From Lachnospiraceae bacterium KM106-2 (GTDB lineage Bacteria; Bacillota; Clostridia; Lachnospirales; Lachnospiraceae): a stretch of DNA of 64,000 bases. The position numbers and the translations under genes are program-made. Under the pieces are notes generated by a model. That model was not told the DNA's origin. It did no database searches and worked only from the letters and a program-made list of their open reading frames with translations. The stretch spans positions 2,177,960 to 2,241,959 of the forward strand of contig AP018794.1 in assembly GCA_009731425.1 (NCBI GenBank), in the 5' to 3' direction. Positions 32,838 through 42,484 of the stretch are shown here, in pieces (positions within the stretch are counted from its first letter, which is position 1; each line of letters starts with the position of its first letter).

Positions 32838-34358
32838 TTATTTCAAAGCGGCATATATTCGATTACTATCTAGATATCTTCCTTTCTCAGAATCTCCCAT
32901 AACCGCACTGATATATAGTTTGTTGTTGATATAGGCAGCCGATACCAGACATTTTCCTGCGGATGCTGAACTTCCTGTCTTAAGACCAATGACCTCACTG
33001 TTATAGTATTCACTCTCTTTACTTAGTAATTCATTGGTATTGTTCCAAGTGACATCCGTACCATCCACAAAACATTCTCGAATTCGATCCTTACTTACAA
33101 TCTCCTTTAATAGACCATCGCTATAACTGGATTTTAACAATGTACTGGCAATGATACAAAGATCCTCTGCTGTTGAATATTGACCCTCCTCGTCATACCC
33201 ATCTGGGCTGATAAAATAAGAGTGGGTGGCACCTAGCCTCTTTGACTCCTCGTTCATTTGCTCTACAAATACTTGAATCGCCTGTCTACAATCCAAGTCT
33301 CTCCCACCAATTCGCCTTCCTGTATGCACTGCCAAGGTATAAGCCGCATCGTTTCCTGATGGAAGAAGCATCCCCTCTAACAGCTGCTTTACGGTTAATA
33401 TATTATTTCTATGAATTCCTGCTCTTGATGCATCCTTCGCAACTAATGCGATCTCATCACCTACTGTGATCTTTTCATCTGGAGACAAATACTTGGCTAC
33501 CGTTAATGCAGTCAACATCTTAGCCGTACTTGCAGGCGCAATGGCTTGAGATGACCTCTCCTGATAGCAAAACACCTGATCTTCTACATCATAGATTGCT
33601 ACATTTCTAGCTTTTAACGATAATTGTAACTTTCTCGTAAGCTTCTTCTTTACACTCTTATTTGCTACAGAAAGCACTGGTTTCTCATCCGCAACTACCA
33701 TCTGTCTTCTTACAGAAAAACCATTTAGGATCGTTGCTACGATCAGTAACATCATCATCCATACGACAGGGTTGCCATCCCGCATCATTTTTCTTCCTGT
33801 CGCTTTCTTTTGTACTCCGCTCACATCCGCTAACACCGGTACCACCTTACGTACCATTCGATAACAGCCATAGCCAACTATTGTCCCTGCTGTATTTAGA
33901 ATTACATCATCAATATCGGTCCCTCTTGCTAAAAATAACTGGATCAATTCTATTATGACGGATAGACAAAATCCGATCATACAAGCTCTAATTCCATTCT
34001 CATATCGCTTTGAGATGGCGGGGAGCAAGAATCCGATCGGAATAAACATGATAATGTTTCCCACAAAGTTTAACGGATTATCCTGAACACTCTGTAAAAC
34101 CTTTCCTGGCAGTAAATTGATTGCTGACTTAGTGATTTCTAAATGGAATCCGTAAACTGGTGATATGGTAACGGAAAATAAAATACTTAAATAAATCGTT
34201 AAAAGCAAGAATGAAAGCTTAGATAAATAGGTCATTCGCTCTTTTTTATGGGTTAAATATAGCTCATATCCTAACAAGAATAATAGGAACACACCCAAAC
34301 CCAATAATAGATAGCTTCCATTCTGACTTGCATAATTAATAACATCGTTGATCATCAT
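32838..34358 (-). CDS. VanZ-like membrane domain fused to D-Ala-D-Ala carboxypeptidase
   Basis: About 506 residues. Residues 1-180 hold a VanZ-type membrane domain (FVGNIIMFIPIGFLLPAI and VIIELIQLFLARGTDIDDVILNTAG), with about five helices. A further helix near residue 205 (VWMMMLLIVATILNGF) leads to an extracytoplasmic serine DD-peptidase of the DacA/S11 type: SxxK at PASTAKMLT, SxN at LPSGNDAA, KTG at GLKTGSSASAG. VanZ reduces teicoplanin susceptibility by an unknown mechanism, and S11 enzymes trim the pentapeptide. AGAGG before the paired ATGs fixes the start. Confidence 0.88.
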   Translation of the reverse strand: MMINDVINYASQNGSYLLLGLGVFLLFLLGYELYLTHKKERMTYLSKLSFLLLTIYLSILFSVTISPVYGFHLEITKSAINLLPGKVLQSVQDNPLNFVGNIIMFIPIGFLLPAISKRYENGIRACMIGFCLSVIIELIQLFLARGTDIDDVILNTAGTIVGYGCYRMVRKVVPVLADVSGVQKKATGRKMMRDGNPVVWMMMLLIVATILNGFSVRRQMVVADEKPVLSVANKSVKKKLTRKLQLSLKARNVAIYDVEDQVFCYQERSSQAIAPASTAKMLTALTVAKYLSPDEKITVGDEIALVAKDASRAGIHRNNILTVKQLLEGMLLPSGNDAAYTLAVHTGRRIGGRDLDCRQAIQVFVEQMNEESKRLGATHSYFISPDGYDEEGQYSTAEDLCIIASTLLKSSYSDGLLKEIVSKDRIRECFVDGTDVTWNNTNELLSKESEYYNSEVIGLKTGSSASAGKCLVSAAYINNKLYISAVMGDSEKGRYLDSNRIYAALK

Positions 34359-34481
34359 TGATTCCTCTCTTTTTCTTATACTAGACATACCATAGCATAA
34401 TGAAAGGTGCCTTTTTGAATCTTGGCTTCTATACTCAGATCATTGCTTTTATTTTTTATATTCAATTACGTTTAGGCAAAA

Positions 34482-36029
34482 TTAGCTTCGTTCAGGCCGA
34501 AGGATTAGTAATGTCTGCCCATATACATTCTCCTTGAAGTAAGAATTCCAGATTAGGTTCTTATTCTTTTTGATCAGCTTGTCAACGATCACAAGCCCAT
34601 TGCCGCGTCCTAACCCCTTCTGACTTACTCCAATTCGAATCCATTGTTCTTTTACGGATTCTCTAACCGGATTCTTTACGCTGATACCAACTTGCCCATT
34701 CTTTTCATGGACACTAATATGTACAAATCCTCTTTCTCCAACCTTAAGGCTTTCTTCCATGGCATTATCGATAAAAATACCTAGGATTCGTGTTATCACA
34801 GATACATCCGCTAAATAACCTAAGACCGAATTATCACTCTGTGTCTCTAACTGAATCGCAATCTTAGAATCCATTCCTTGCATCAATTTGTAGTACAGGA
34901 ATGCTCGAATTGGCTCATTATTAATATTCTGCAGACTCACATAAACATCATTCATTCGTATCTCATTTTGAGCATAAGGAGCGATCTTTTCATAGTAATA
35001 ATTCTGCATTTCCTGATCATTACTTCTCGCCACATACTCTCCCATCGTAAGAAAGATATTTTTCAAATCATGCTTCATTTCCCGGATGGCGATCATATTC
35101 TTCTTCACATCTTCATTATATAACTTTAAGTTCTCCTGTTCCGTTTCCTTAAACTCCAGATGTTCCTTTAACCGTATTGTCTTTGCCAATAGAACAAGAT
35201 AGAAGATCTGTGTTCCAATAAAGAATAACAACAGCATAATGGACATTAGAGAAATGACACGATCCGTTTGATATCCATCAATATATTCAAACTCACTCAT
35301 GATCTCTATGATAAAAAGTAAAATACATAGTAAATAGGGAATTAAGAGCAAGTATTGATTTATCTCCTTGTATTTGTTGCTAAATTCATTCAGTCGCTCA
35401 AAATAAAATCGAAAGATCCTCTTCATCAAAAGCATGACTCCGCCTAATATAAGAAGCAAGAACAAGGATACTAGAAGTAAAAAGAGTCCTTTTCCAAAGC
35501 GTGATAGTTGATGCGCTTTCGAATATTCATAATAGTATTCAATGATATTCTGGTTTAATAAAAACTCATATAGAAAATAGGTAAAGGCATAGCTGACAAA
35601 TGACAACAACACTTGTACGGTATAGTTATGTAGTTTTCCCATTCTTCTCGTCGTTACGACACATAATAACATCCATCCAGCTAGGAAAATGATTGAGTTA
35701 CTTAGCAAGAGCCGATTTAGAACAACTAAAAATACAGATACCATGAGATAATCGGAGATTCTCATGCCGATATAATGTACCATCCAGACCGCCAGCAATG
35801 GAATCAGAATCTTGAGTGTATAGATCACTCCCCACGTTCGAAGCACATAGTCGCTATTCACAAAAAGTATTAACATATATGCTGCCATTATGCAAAACAA
35901 CATGGTCGCTACATTTTCTAAATGATGCAGATCGATCTTCTTCCACACAATACTCCATACCAGATAGATTGCTGTCATACAGACCGACAATACCAAAGGT
36001 TTAAAAAAGAAGTCTACAATTATAGACAT
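34482..36029 (-). CDS. AgrC-like sensor histidine kinase (GHKL type)
   Basis: About 515 residues. Six to seven membrane helices fill the first 270 residues with only short loops, as in peptide-sensing AgrC/ComD kinases, although longer than usual. The phospho-acceptor helix contains REMKHDLKNIFLTMGEY. The ATP domain has FIDNAMEES (N box) and GLGRGNGLVIVDKL (G box). It overlaps the LytTR response regulator gene by 10 bases. No AgrB or AgrD candidate is in the window, so the signal may come from elsewhere. GAGGTG before ATG 36029 decides the start. Confidence 0.88.
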   Translation of the reverse strand: MSIIVDFFFKPLVLSVCMTAIYLVWSIVWKKIDLHHLENVATMLFCIMAAYMLILFVNSDYVLRTWGVIYTLKILIPLLAVWMVHYIGMRISDYLMVSVFLVVLNRLLLSNSIIFLAGWMLLCVVTTRRMGKLHNYTVQVLLSFVSYAFTYFLYEFLLNQNIIEYYYEYSKAHQLSRFGKGLFLLLVSLFLLLILGGVMLLMKRIFRFYFERLNEFSNKYKEINQYLLLIPYLLCILLFIIEIMSEFEYIDGYQTDRVISLMSIMLLLFFIGTQIFYLVLLAKTIRLKEHLEFKETEQENLKLYNEDVKKNMIAIREMKHDLKNIFLTMGEYVARSNDQEMQNYYYEKIAPYAQNEIRMNDVYVSLQNINNEPIRAFLYYKLMQGMDSKIAIQLETQSDNSVLGYLADVSVITRILGIFIDNAMEESLKVGERGFVHISVHEKNGQVGISVKNPVRESVKEQWIRIGVSQKGLGRGNGLVIVDKLIKKNKNLIWNSYFKENVYGQTLLILRPERS

Positions 36030-36757
36030 TTTTTCACCTCTCCCCTCATTCGAACCGAACAAGGGATCTCTTCCCCGTTTGATAAATGGATCATGGTGCC
36101 CGATAATTTCACCATATAATTCTTATTGGCTATGATTGAACGATGTACCCTAATAAATGCTTCACCAAGTGTCTCTAAAACATGCTCCATAGAATCTCGT
36201 ACCGTAACTAAAGAACCATCCATTGTATGATATGTCACCCCATGAGAGACTGCTTTCTCTGATTCAATATACAGGATCTGATCTTTATCAACCGTAACTG
36301 TCTCATCGATTCCTATGGTGAGCTCGATCTTCTCTGTCTCCTCTGATGCCCCCTCAAGTACTGAATCAGCCATCTGTATATATCTGCGATACCCACTGCT
36401 AAGTCGACCCAAGTCAGTTGTTTTCTCCAAGAAGCCAAATGGCTCAACACCACAGGATAATACTTGCATTGCCATCTCATGATGATTCGTGACAAATACG
36501 ATCTTAATATTCGGATTGATCTTCTTCATTTGTTTTGCAACATCAATACCATTTAGTTTTCCTTGTCCAAAATCCAGATCAAGAAATGCTAGATACGCAC
36601 CCGCATTATTTTTTAGATGTTTAAATACAGAGTTACTATCCGTAGAGACACAGGCAAGCCTGGCATCTAGCTTATTATTGCTAATCTGCTCTTTTATCTT
36701 CTCAATTGCTAATTGTAAAATAAATTTATCATCGTCACACATTATAATGTTTACCAT
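36020..36757 (-). CDS. LytTR-family response regulator
   Basis: 245 residues. The receiver domain (residues 1-125) has CDDD near residue 8 and phospho-acceptor region AFLDLDFG near residue 57, with VTNHHEMA and the conserved Lys in FLEKTTD. The LytTR DNA-binding domain occupies residues 140-242 (ILYIESEKAVSHGVTYHT, FIRVHRSIIANKNYM). It forms an AgrA-like pair with the kinase gene that it overlaps by 10 bases. Targets would be two LytTR half-sites near unknown promoters. Confidence 0.92.
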   Translation of the reverse strand: MVNIIMCDDDKFILQLAIEKIKEQISNNKLDARLACVSTDSNSVFKHLKNNAGAYLAFLDLDFGQGKLNGIDVAKQMKKINPNIKIVFVTNHHEMAMQVLSCGVEPFGFLEKTTDLGRLSSGYRRYIQMADSVLEGASEETEKIELTIGIDETVTVDKDQILYIESEKAVSHGVTYHTMDGSLVTVRDSMEHVLETLGEAFIRVHRSIIANKNYMVKLSGTMIHLSNGEEIPCSVRMRGEVKKCL

Positions 36758-36857
36758 AATTATCCCTCACTCTAAAAAATATAGGTAAATGATATCACAA
36801 TTTGTTTTCTTATACAAATTTATCCAACCTAATCTTCGCTCGTTCTCCTCGTACACA

Positions 36858-36897
36858 TAAAAAAACGCCAGCAAACAGGTGTTTACTGACGTTTTTT
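36858..36897 (-). terminator. Terminator of the PfkB kinase gene
   Basis: AAAAACG..CAG..AAAC pairs with GTTT.CTG.CGTTTTT around AGGT. T's follow on the minus strand. Confidence 0.75.
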
Positions 36898-36924
36898 ACA
36901 ATAAGTCTCCCGCTGGGAAAGAAC

Positions 36925-37881
36925 CTAACGGAAAGATTCTTCTACCCAATCTAAGTTATTAAGGTATTCTTTTACAATTCCCATTCCCATATCTGGATGA
37001 ATCGTATCAACATGAGAGATTGTAATTGCAGACATTGCAATGGCATATTTAGTGATTTCACTCATACTCAAGTCATTCATGTAACCATAAGTGATTCCTG
37101 CTACACAAGAATCTCCTGCTCCGGTTACATTCTTAACTGGAACGTCATTTGCCTTAATGACGCCTTCATTTACTCCATCATTATAATAGATTCCATCTTC
37201 ATCAAGGCTGATAAATACTTTCTTAACCCCCATGCGAAGGAAGTGGCTTCCAGCTCTTCTTACATCTTCAATATTCTTGATTTCAAAGTTGCAAAGCACT
37301 TCTGCTTCATGACGATTTGGCTTGATCGTATGGAATTTACCAATTAGATGTTTCACCTTTTCCACTTTACACGCAGATACTGGATCCAAAATGAATCTTG
37401 TCTTACCTTCATACGCTGTCAAAAGGTATTCCACGATCATTGGATTATCAGTATCTAGAACCATATATTCTGAATTGCAGATAATTTCTGCCTTAGAATC
37501 GATAAAATCAGTCGTAATCTTATCTGTAACTTTCATATCGACAATTGCTGACTCTAGTTCCCCGGTCTCGTTCAGAATTGCCATATATGTTGGAGTGGAC
37601 TCTCCCTCCACAATAAGAGAATCTTCCATATCCAAGTTTATTCTTTTGGCATGTTCCATGATGCTTCTAGCTTTTTCATCATTTCCCATAATCGAGATAA
37701 ATTTTGTTTTAACTCCCACTCGTGCCATATTCTCCGCAATATTACGGCACACTCCCCCAAAAGATACCCTTACACGTCCTGGATTCGAATCATGACAACG
37801 GAATGCATTGTCTGAAAATCCAAAGATGTCATAAACGGATACACCTAAAACTAAAATATATGGTTCCATATTATTACACAT
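36925..37881 (-). CDS. PfkB-family carbohydrate kinase, pseudouridine-kinase-like
   Basis: 318 residues of the ribokinase fold. HDSNPGRVRVSFGGVCRNIAENMARVG near residue 30 matches the SNPG...GG.xRNIAxNL pattern of pseudouridine kinases. NVTGAGDSCVAG near residue 250 is the PfkB signature 2 with the catalytic Asp, and TIKPNRHEAE is also conserved. It would phosphorylate the 5' position of a nucleoside. No pseudouridine-5'-phosphate glycosidase (psuG) gene is adjacent, so another ribosyl substrate remains possible. The ribosome site is weak. Confidence 0.75.
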   Translation of the reverse strand: MCNNMEPYILVLGVSVYDIFGFSDNAFRCHDSNPGRVRVSFGGVCRNIAENMARVGVKTKFISIMGNDEKARSIMEHAKRINLDMEDSLIVEGESTPTYMAILNETGELESAIVDMKVTDKITTDFIDSKAEIICNSEYMVLDTDNPMIVEYLLTAYEGKTRFILDPVSACKVEKVKHLIGKFHTIKPNRHEAEVLCNFEIKNIEDVRRAGSHFLRMGVKKVFISLDEDGIYYNDGVNEGVIKANDVPVKNVTGAGDSCVAGITYGYMNDLSMSEITKYAIAMSAITISHVDTIHPDMGMGIVKEYLNNLDWVEESFR

Positions 37882-37995
37882 GTCTCTTTTTTTTCTCTCC
37901 CTAATATTATTTTTTCGTATCTTTCTACTATATCTTATTTTTCAACTTTTTTCAACTATTTTAATTTGTAAAAATATAGATACTATTAATGAAAT

Positions 37996-38913
37996 TTATC
38001 CTTTTTTAAGTTTTATTGTTACAATTTCTGGAGAATTAAAAATTCTTACTTTGATAACTGAATTTCCGATTCCTCTACCTACTATCATCTTAAGTCCATC
38101 TGCTTGATAAAGTCCAGCATCATATTTTGGAAGAAATCCTTGTCCAGGTGCAAAAGCTCCCTTTACAAAAGGAAGTCTAAACTGTCCTCCATGAGCATGT
38201 CCTGTTAAAGCCAAGTCGATGGGATATTTCTGATATAGAGAAAACATCTCTGGACGATGGGATAGTAAAATCGTATATTCCTTCTCTTGTAAGGAACCAT
38301 TGATCTGATCTAATTCCTGCTTTACAATATCTTTTTCAGAAACATTACTCATAATATTTCTACTTTCCTTTTCTGGATCATCAATTCCAGCAAGTACGAT
38401 AGACTCTGTTCCTTTTTGAATTCTAACCACCTGATTATTAATAATGTGGACTCCACTCTTTATAACAGCTTCCTTGAAATAGGGCTGTGATTTTTCTTCT
38501 ACTAGCAGCTCATGATTCCCATATACATAATAGACTGGCGCCAGCTTCACCAAGGCTTGCAATAGCGGGACGGTTTCTTCTCCTGGACGCATCTTTGTCT
38601 TTCCAGACTCATATGCTTCCGTCTGCTTTGAATATTGAGTCAGATCTACTAAGTCCCCAGTGATCGCAATAAGATCTGGTTTCTGCTCTTTTACCTTTTC
38701 TAGGATCATATCCTGCTGCTTCTTGGACTGAATCGAATGAATATCAGTCAGCTGAATGATCTTATAATCCTCAAATGCAGCTGGCAGCTGTTTTGAAGTT
38801 ATTGTAAAATTATTTAGATAAATATTTCGATTCCGATACGCATTGATCCCAGCTAATAAAAGTATGACACATAAAAAAAACACGATATATTTATGTTGTT
38901 TTAATTTCTTCAT
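37996..38913 (-). CDS. Membrane-anchored calcineurin-like metallophosphoesterase
   Basis: 305 residues. An N-terminal membrane anchor (YIVFFLCVILLLAGINAY) is followed by an extracytoplasmic phosphoesterase domain with all metal-binding motifs: LTDIHS, TGDLVD, YGNHE, LLSHRPE and GHAHGGQF. The domain resembles YkuE/YaeI-type enzymes, which act on lipid-linked phosphoesters such as UDP-diacylglucosamine-like substrates. The ATG at 38913 with GAGG seven bases upstream is chosen. A longer frame overlaps the methyltransferase gene. Confidence 0.88.
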   Translation of the reverse strand: MKKLKQHKYIVFFLCVILLLAGINAYRNRNIYLNNFTITSKQLPAAFEDYKIIQLTDIHSIQSKKQQDMILEKVKEQKPDLIAITGDLVDLTQYSKQTEAYESGKTKMRPGEETVPLLQALVKLAPVYYVYGNHELLVEEKSQPYFKEAVIKSGVHIINNQVVRIQKGTESIVLAGIDDPEKESRNIMSNVSEKDIVKQELDQINGSLQEKEYTILLSHRPEMFSLYQKYPIDLALTGHAHGGQFRLPFVKGAFAPGQGFLPKYDAGLYQADGLKMIVGRGIGNSVIKVRIFNSPEIVTIKLKKG

Positions 38914-39011
38914 TTTATACCTCATTTTATGTTGTTCTAAAAAAAGCAAGGCGATGGAGTGAACTTCTAATTCAATCACATCGTCTTTTCTTATTGAAAA
39001 CTCACTTTTTA

Positions 39012-39707
39012 CTATTCTGTTTTCTTTGTTTTTTTTGATTTCTTTCTTAGTAAAAATAAACGGTTCATCCCCTCCTGCCAAGGATAAGGGAACTCTAAAT
39101 ATCTCTCTTCTTCAAAATCCCGCTTAAATTCTTCCCGCCATGTGTCAGTCTTAAGCTCTCTAAGGCGTAAAACTCCATCTTCTTCATAAAGATTTCCTTT
39201 TAGCTTTTGAAGACCTATTCCTTCAAGCTCATGTTCCGTTGCATATGGGTTTAATTTAACAAGTAAGAGGCCGTCTTCACGAAGTAATCTTGTCATCTCT
39301 AGATAAACTTCTCTTGCTTCCTCTTTGGGCATGACATCTAATACATTGGATAAAATGATCCCATCAAAATCACCATCTTCCATCTGTGCGGTATCTGATA
39401 TATCTCCCACCATATAATCGAGATTACGATAATGATTATAAGTAGCCATTTTATTCGCATATTGTATTCCGGTCTCTGATCGGTCGATGCCTAATCCATA
39501 TGTAAGAAAACCAAAATCGGCACATTGAAATAATATGTCACCTGTTCCACATCCATAGTCTAATACTCTGTCGCTTTCACTTGAGAATATCTTCAGGCAT
39601 GTATCAAACATCGGTTCTACCTCTAAGGTTTCTCCTGTCAGGTCGGCTAGTTCACATTCACTGTAAACTTCGTTCCACAAGGCAGTAGAGGCCTCATATT
39701 CTTTCAT
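39012..39707 (-). CDS. Class I SAM-dependent methyltransferase
   Basis: 231 residues. Motif I VLDYGCGTGDIL binds S-adenosylmethionine, LGIDRSETGIQYANKMA is motif II and DFDGIILSNVLDVMPKEEA covers the catalytic face. The C-terminal tail is basic (LLRKKSKKTKKTE). The methyl acceptor is unknown. It may be cotranscribed with the phosphoesterase downstream, though a G/C hairpin followed by T's (about 38940-38985) separates them. Confidence 0.85.
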   Translation of the reverse strand: MKEYEASTALWNEVYSECELADLTGETLEVEPMFDTCLKIFSSESDRVLDYGCGTGDILFQCADFGFLTYGLGIDRSETGIQYANKMATYNHYRNLDYMVGDISDTAQMEDGDFDGIILSNVLDVMPKEEAREVYLEMTRLLREDGLLLVKLNPYATEHELEGIGLQKLKGNLYEEDGVLRLRELKTDTWREEFKRDFEEERYLEFPYPWQEGMNRLFLLRKKSKKTKKTE

Positions 39708-39847
39708 AACAATCCCTGCTTTCTTAAGTTGTGAGTTTTCTTAACTATTATATCACATATAGGCATTCCCTCCAAGTGGAGCAACTCCCCCTATATGGCC
39801 GTATTATTTCACTTTCATTGCAACCTTTTCTGTTTTTTCAAAGTAAA

Positions 39848-39874
39848 AGGGCAACTCCTAAGAGTCACCCATTT
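39848..39874 (-). terminator. Terminator after the ECF transporter operon
   Basis: GGGTGACTC/GAGTTGCCC stem with two wobble pairs, a four-base loop and T4 on the minus strand, ten bases past the ecfT stop codon. Confidence 0.65.
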
Positions 39875-39884
39875 TACTATTGTT

Positions 39885-40712
39885 CTATAAAAATGGATTC
39901 CAGTAACGGCTTCCATTTAAAATCGTCACACTGATCGTTCCTACAAACACCAATGCCGCAAATAACATTGCTACATAATCTCTCTTTTGGAATGATTTTT
40001 GGACAATCCAAGTACGTTTTTTATTTTTTCCAAAACCACGTAATTCCATTGCGTTGGATATCGTCTCAATTCTTTGAATACTAGATAGCACTAGTGGAAA
40101 TAAGATTGCAGCAGAATTCTTCATTCGCGCCATCAATCCGTCTTTTTTGGATAGATCGATTCCTCTTGCCTGTTGTGCCTGTGATATCTCATGATAATCA
40201 CGTTGCACATCCGGAATATAACGTAATGCGATAGATACGGCATAACCAATTCGATAACTCACACCAATTTTATTTAAACTAGATGCGAATTCACTTGGAT
40301 TCGTAACTAGGATAAAGATTAATGCCACTGGAATAACGGCAAAATATTTTAAAGCGAAATTAAGCATATAAAATAACTGTTCTTCTACCACATAGTAAGG
40401 ACCCGCAATATGGAACAGCTCGTGTCTTGTCTTATAGATAATAACACCTTGTTCTGGTCCAAATAAGTAGATTCCCACCATATTGACTACCATTAATACA
40501 ACAATAAAGTAAACAGCTACCTTAATTTCCCTCCATTCCAATTTAGAGAATCGGAATAAGATTACGCCAAAGATAAACATTGCTGTCAAAATTCTAGTAT
40601 CATAAGTTAACATAGCTGCTAAACTCCAAAATAGGAAGAATACAAGCTTTGTCGTTCCTGTCATCTTATGGATGAAGGAATCTTTCTCGATATAGGAAAG
40701 TGCTGAACTCAT
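39885..40712 (-). CDS. ecfT: Energy-coupling factor transporter transmembrane subunit EcfT
   Basis: 275 residues with about six membrane helices. Two ARG-type coupling motifs are expected in the last cytoplasmic region, and SQAQQARGIDLSKKDG and ISNAMELRGFGKNKKR are both visible. These grooves dock the two ATPases. Its ATG overlaps the stop codon of the fused ATPase gene by four bases (ATGA). Together with the S component at 42485-43039 a complete ECF transporter is encoded. Confidence 0.93.
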   Translation of the reverse strand: MSSALSYIEKDSFIHKMTGTTKLVFFLFWSLAAMLTYDTRILTAMFIFGVILFRFSKLEWREIKVAVYFIVVLMVVNMVGIYLFGPEQGVIIYKTRHELFHIAGPYYVVEEQLFYMLNFALKYFAVIPVALIFILVTNPSEFASSLNKIGVSYRIGYAVSIALRYIPDVQRDYHEISQAQQARGIDLSKKDGLMARMKNSAAILFPLVLSSIQRIETISNAMELRGFGKNKKRTWIVQKSFQKRDYVAMLFAALVFVGTISVTILNGSRYWNPFL

Positions 40713-42415
40713 ACTTGTCTCTCCTTTCTATCTTGTGTGATAAAGCGATCGATAAAGGCTTTCGGATCAATCCCACACATACTTGCAAGACCAAATAAAG
40801 AAGTCTCTTTTAAACTTGCTCGTTCCACTAGTGCAAGGTCGGAGAATAGATCAACCGGTGTCGTATCTGCAATTAAACGGCCATCTGAGAAGACGATGGT
40901 ACGATTCGTATACTCTAACATTAAATGCATATCATGAGTGATCATGATCACAGTAACCCCGCTTTGATTTAGTCCCTTTAAGAATTCCATGATCTCCGTG
41001 TAGTGTCTAAAATCCTGTCCCGCTGTCGGTTCATCTAAAATTAAGATTTCCGGATTCTGCACTAAAATACTTGCGATCGTCACACGTTTCTTCTGTCCAT
41101 AACTTAACGCCTGGATCGGCCATTTTCTATATTGATATAAACCACAGATCTTTAATGTCTCAAAGACTTTTTCTTCCACTTCTTCTTTTGATAAGCCTTG
41201 ATTCTGTAAAGACATTGCCACTTCGTCAAAGATCATCGCTTTACTGATCATCTGATTTGGATTCTGCATCACATAGCCGATAAACTTCGCGCGTTCCTTA
41301 ATCGTATCTTCTGCAAGATCACGTCCGCGGTAAGCGATTGTTCCTGATTGCGGATGTTGGAAGCCACAAAGCAATTTCGCAAGTGTTGATTTACCTGCAC
41401 CATTCTTACCGACGATGCTGACCATTTCCCCTTCGTGAATTGTAAAATTAATATCCGTTAAGTTCTTCTTTTCGTCCCCATAACCAAAGGATAGGTTACT
41501 GACTTCAATGATTGGATTCTTAGCTCCCTCTCTAAGTTCCATCTTTGAAGCTTCAAACCAGTTAAGTACTGCTTGTTTCTGCGATTCTTCCATTTGTAGA
41601 TCCTGAATACGACCTAGATGCATCTCTTTATTCAATGGTACAGCTGCATACTTTAATGCAGTTACAAAAAGAGGTTCACGAATTCCTGCTTCGATCAAAG
41701 CATCTGATACGAATAACTCACTTGGAGCCATATCACACTTCACTTTTCCTTCTTCCATTAAGATAATGCGATCTGCTCCCATATGAAGGGCATCTTCCAA
41801 ACGATGTTCGATAATAACAACCGTTGTATCCGTATCTTTTTGAATTTGATCGATCAGCTCGATCGCTTTCTTTCCTGCTGCCGGATCTAGATTTGCTAAA
41901 GGTTCATCAAAAAGCAAAATTGGCGTTTTCGTCACTAATACACCCGCCATACTAACTCTTTGTTTTTGCCCGCCTGACAGATCATGTGGTGCATGATCTA
42001 AAAACTCTGTCAGATTCAGCATCTCCGCTTCTTTTCTTGTTCTTTCTTCTAATTCTGCATTCGGTACACATTCATTTTCCAGTGCGAATGCGATATCCTC
42101 AAGCACTGTCATTCCAATAAACTGACCATCTGTATCCTGAAGTACAGTACCCACATATTTACTCAATTCGAAAATACTTGCCTTCGCTGCTTCTACTCCG
42201 CAAATCTGTAATGATCCGGTATGTTTTCCAGCATAACAGAAAGGATTTAGTCCATTTAAGCAGTGTGCCAATGTACTCTTTCCGCAACCTGACGCACCCA
42301 CAATAATGACACGTTCTCCTTTTTGAATCGATAAATTTATGTCATGTAACGTTGGTTCAGACTGGGAACGATATTGAAATGTATAATTCTCAAATTTAAT
42401 GAGTGTTTCGTTCAC
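40709..42415 (-). CDS. Energy-coupling factor ATPase, EcfA1-EcfA2 fused in one chain
   Basis: 568 residues with two complete ABC ATPase domains. The first (residues 1-240) has GASGCGKST, LSGGQKQ and LLFDEPLANLD. The second (about 298-530) has GKNGAGKST, LSYGQKK (Tyr-Gly variant) and LILDEPTAGQD. Both keep the Walker B Glu. Fusion of the two ECF ATPases is common in operons with a UPF0397-type S component. It drives vitamin or metal uptake with EcfT and the S protein. Confidence 0.93.
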   Translation of the reverse strand: MNETLIKFENYTFQYRSQSEPTLHDINLSIQKGERVIIVGASGCGKSTLAHCLNGLNPFCYAGKHTGSLQICGVEAAKASIFELSKYVGTVLQDTDGQFIGMTVLEDIAFALENECVPNAELEERTRKEAEMLNLTEFLDHAPHDLSGGQKQRVSMAGVLVTKTPILLFDEPLANLDPAAGKKAIELIDQIQKDTDTTVVIIEHRLEDALHMGADRIILMEEGKVKCDMAPSELFVSDALIEAGIREPLFVTALKYAAVPLNKEMHLGRIQDLQMEESQKQAVLNWFEASKMELREGAKNPIIEVSNLSFGYGDEKKNLTDINFTIHEGEMVSIVGKNGAGKSTLAKLLCGFQHPQSGTIAYRGRDLAEDTIKERAKFIGYVMQNPNQMISKAMIFDEVAMSLQNQGLSKEEVEEKVFETLKICGLYQYRKWPIQALSYGQKKRVTIASILVQNPEILILDEPTAGQDFRHYTEIMEFLKGLNQSGVTVIMITHDMHLMLEYTNRTIVFSDGRLIADTTPVDLFSDLALVERASLKETSLFGLASMCGIDPKAFIDRFITQDRKERQV

Positions 42416-42442
42416 TTTTATATCTCCTCTATTATTAAACTA

Positions 42443-42469
42443 AAATGACCGTCTATTAGACGGTCATTT
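42443..42469 (-). terminator. Hairpin between S component and ATPase genes
   Basis: AAATGACCGTCT pairs perfectly with AGACGGTCATTT around a three-base loop, with T's on the minus strand. Located within the operon, it probably lowers ATPase/EcfT expression relative to the S component. Confidence 0.7.
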
Positions 42470-42484
42470 CATCTACTATGAACT

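Noticed and set aside
34388..34482. Search for an AgrD-like signal peptide gene beside the kinase
   Set aside because: No ORF with ribosome site, amphipathic leader and cysteine/serine core was found on either strand.
36925..37881. Calling the PfkB kinase psuK outright
   Set aside because: Motifs fit, but there is no psuG neighbour and no alignment was run, so no symbol was given.
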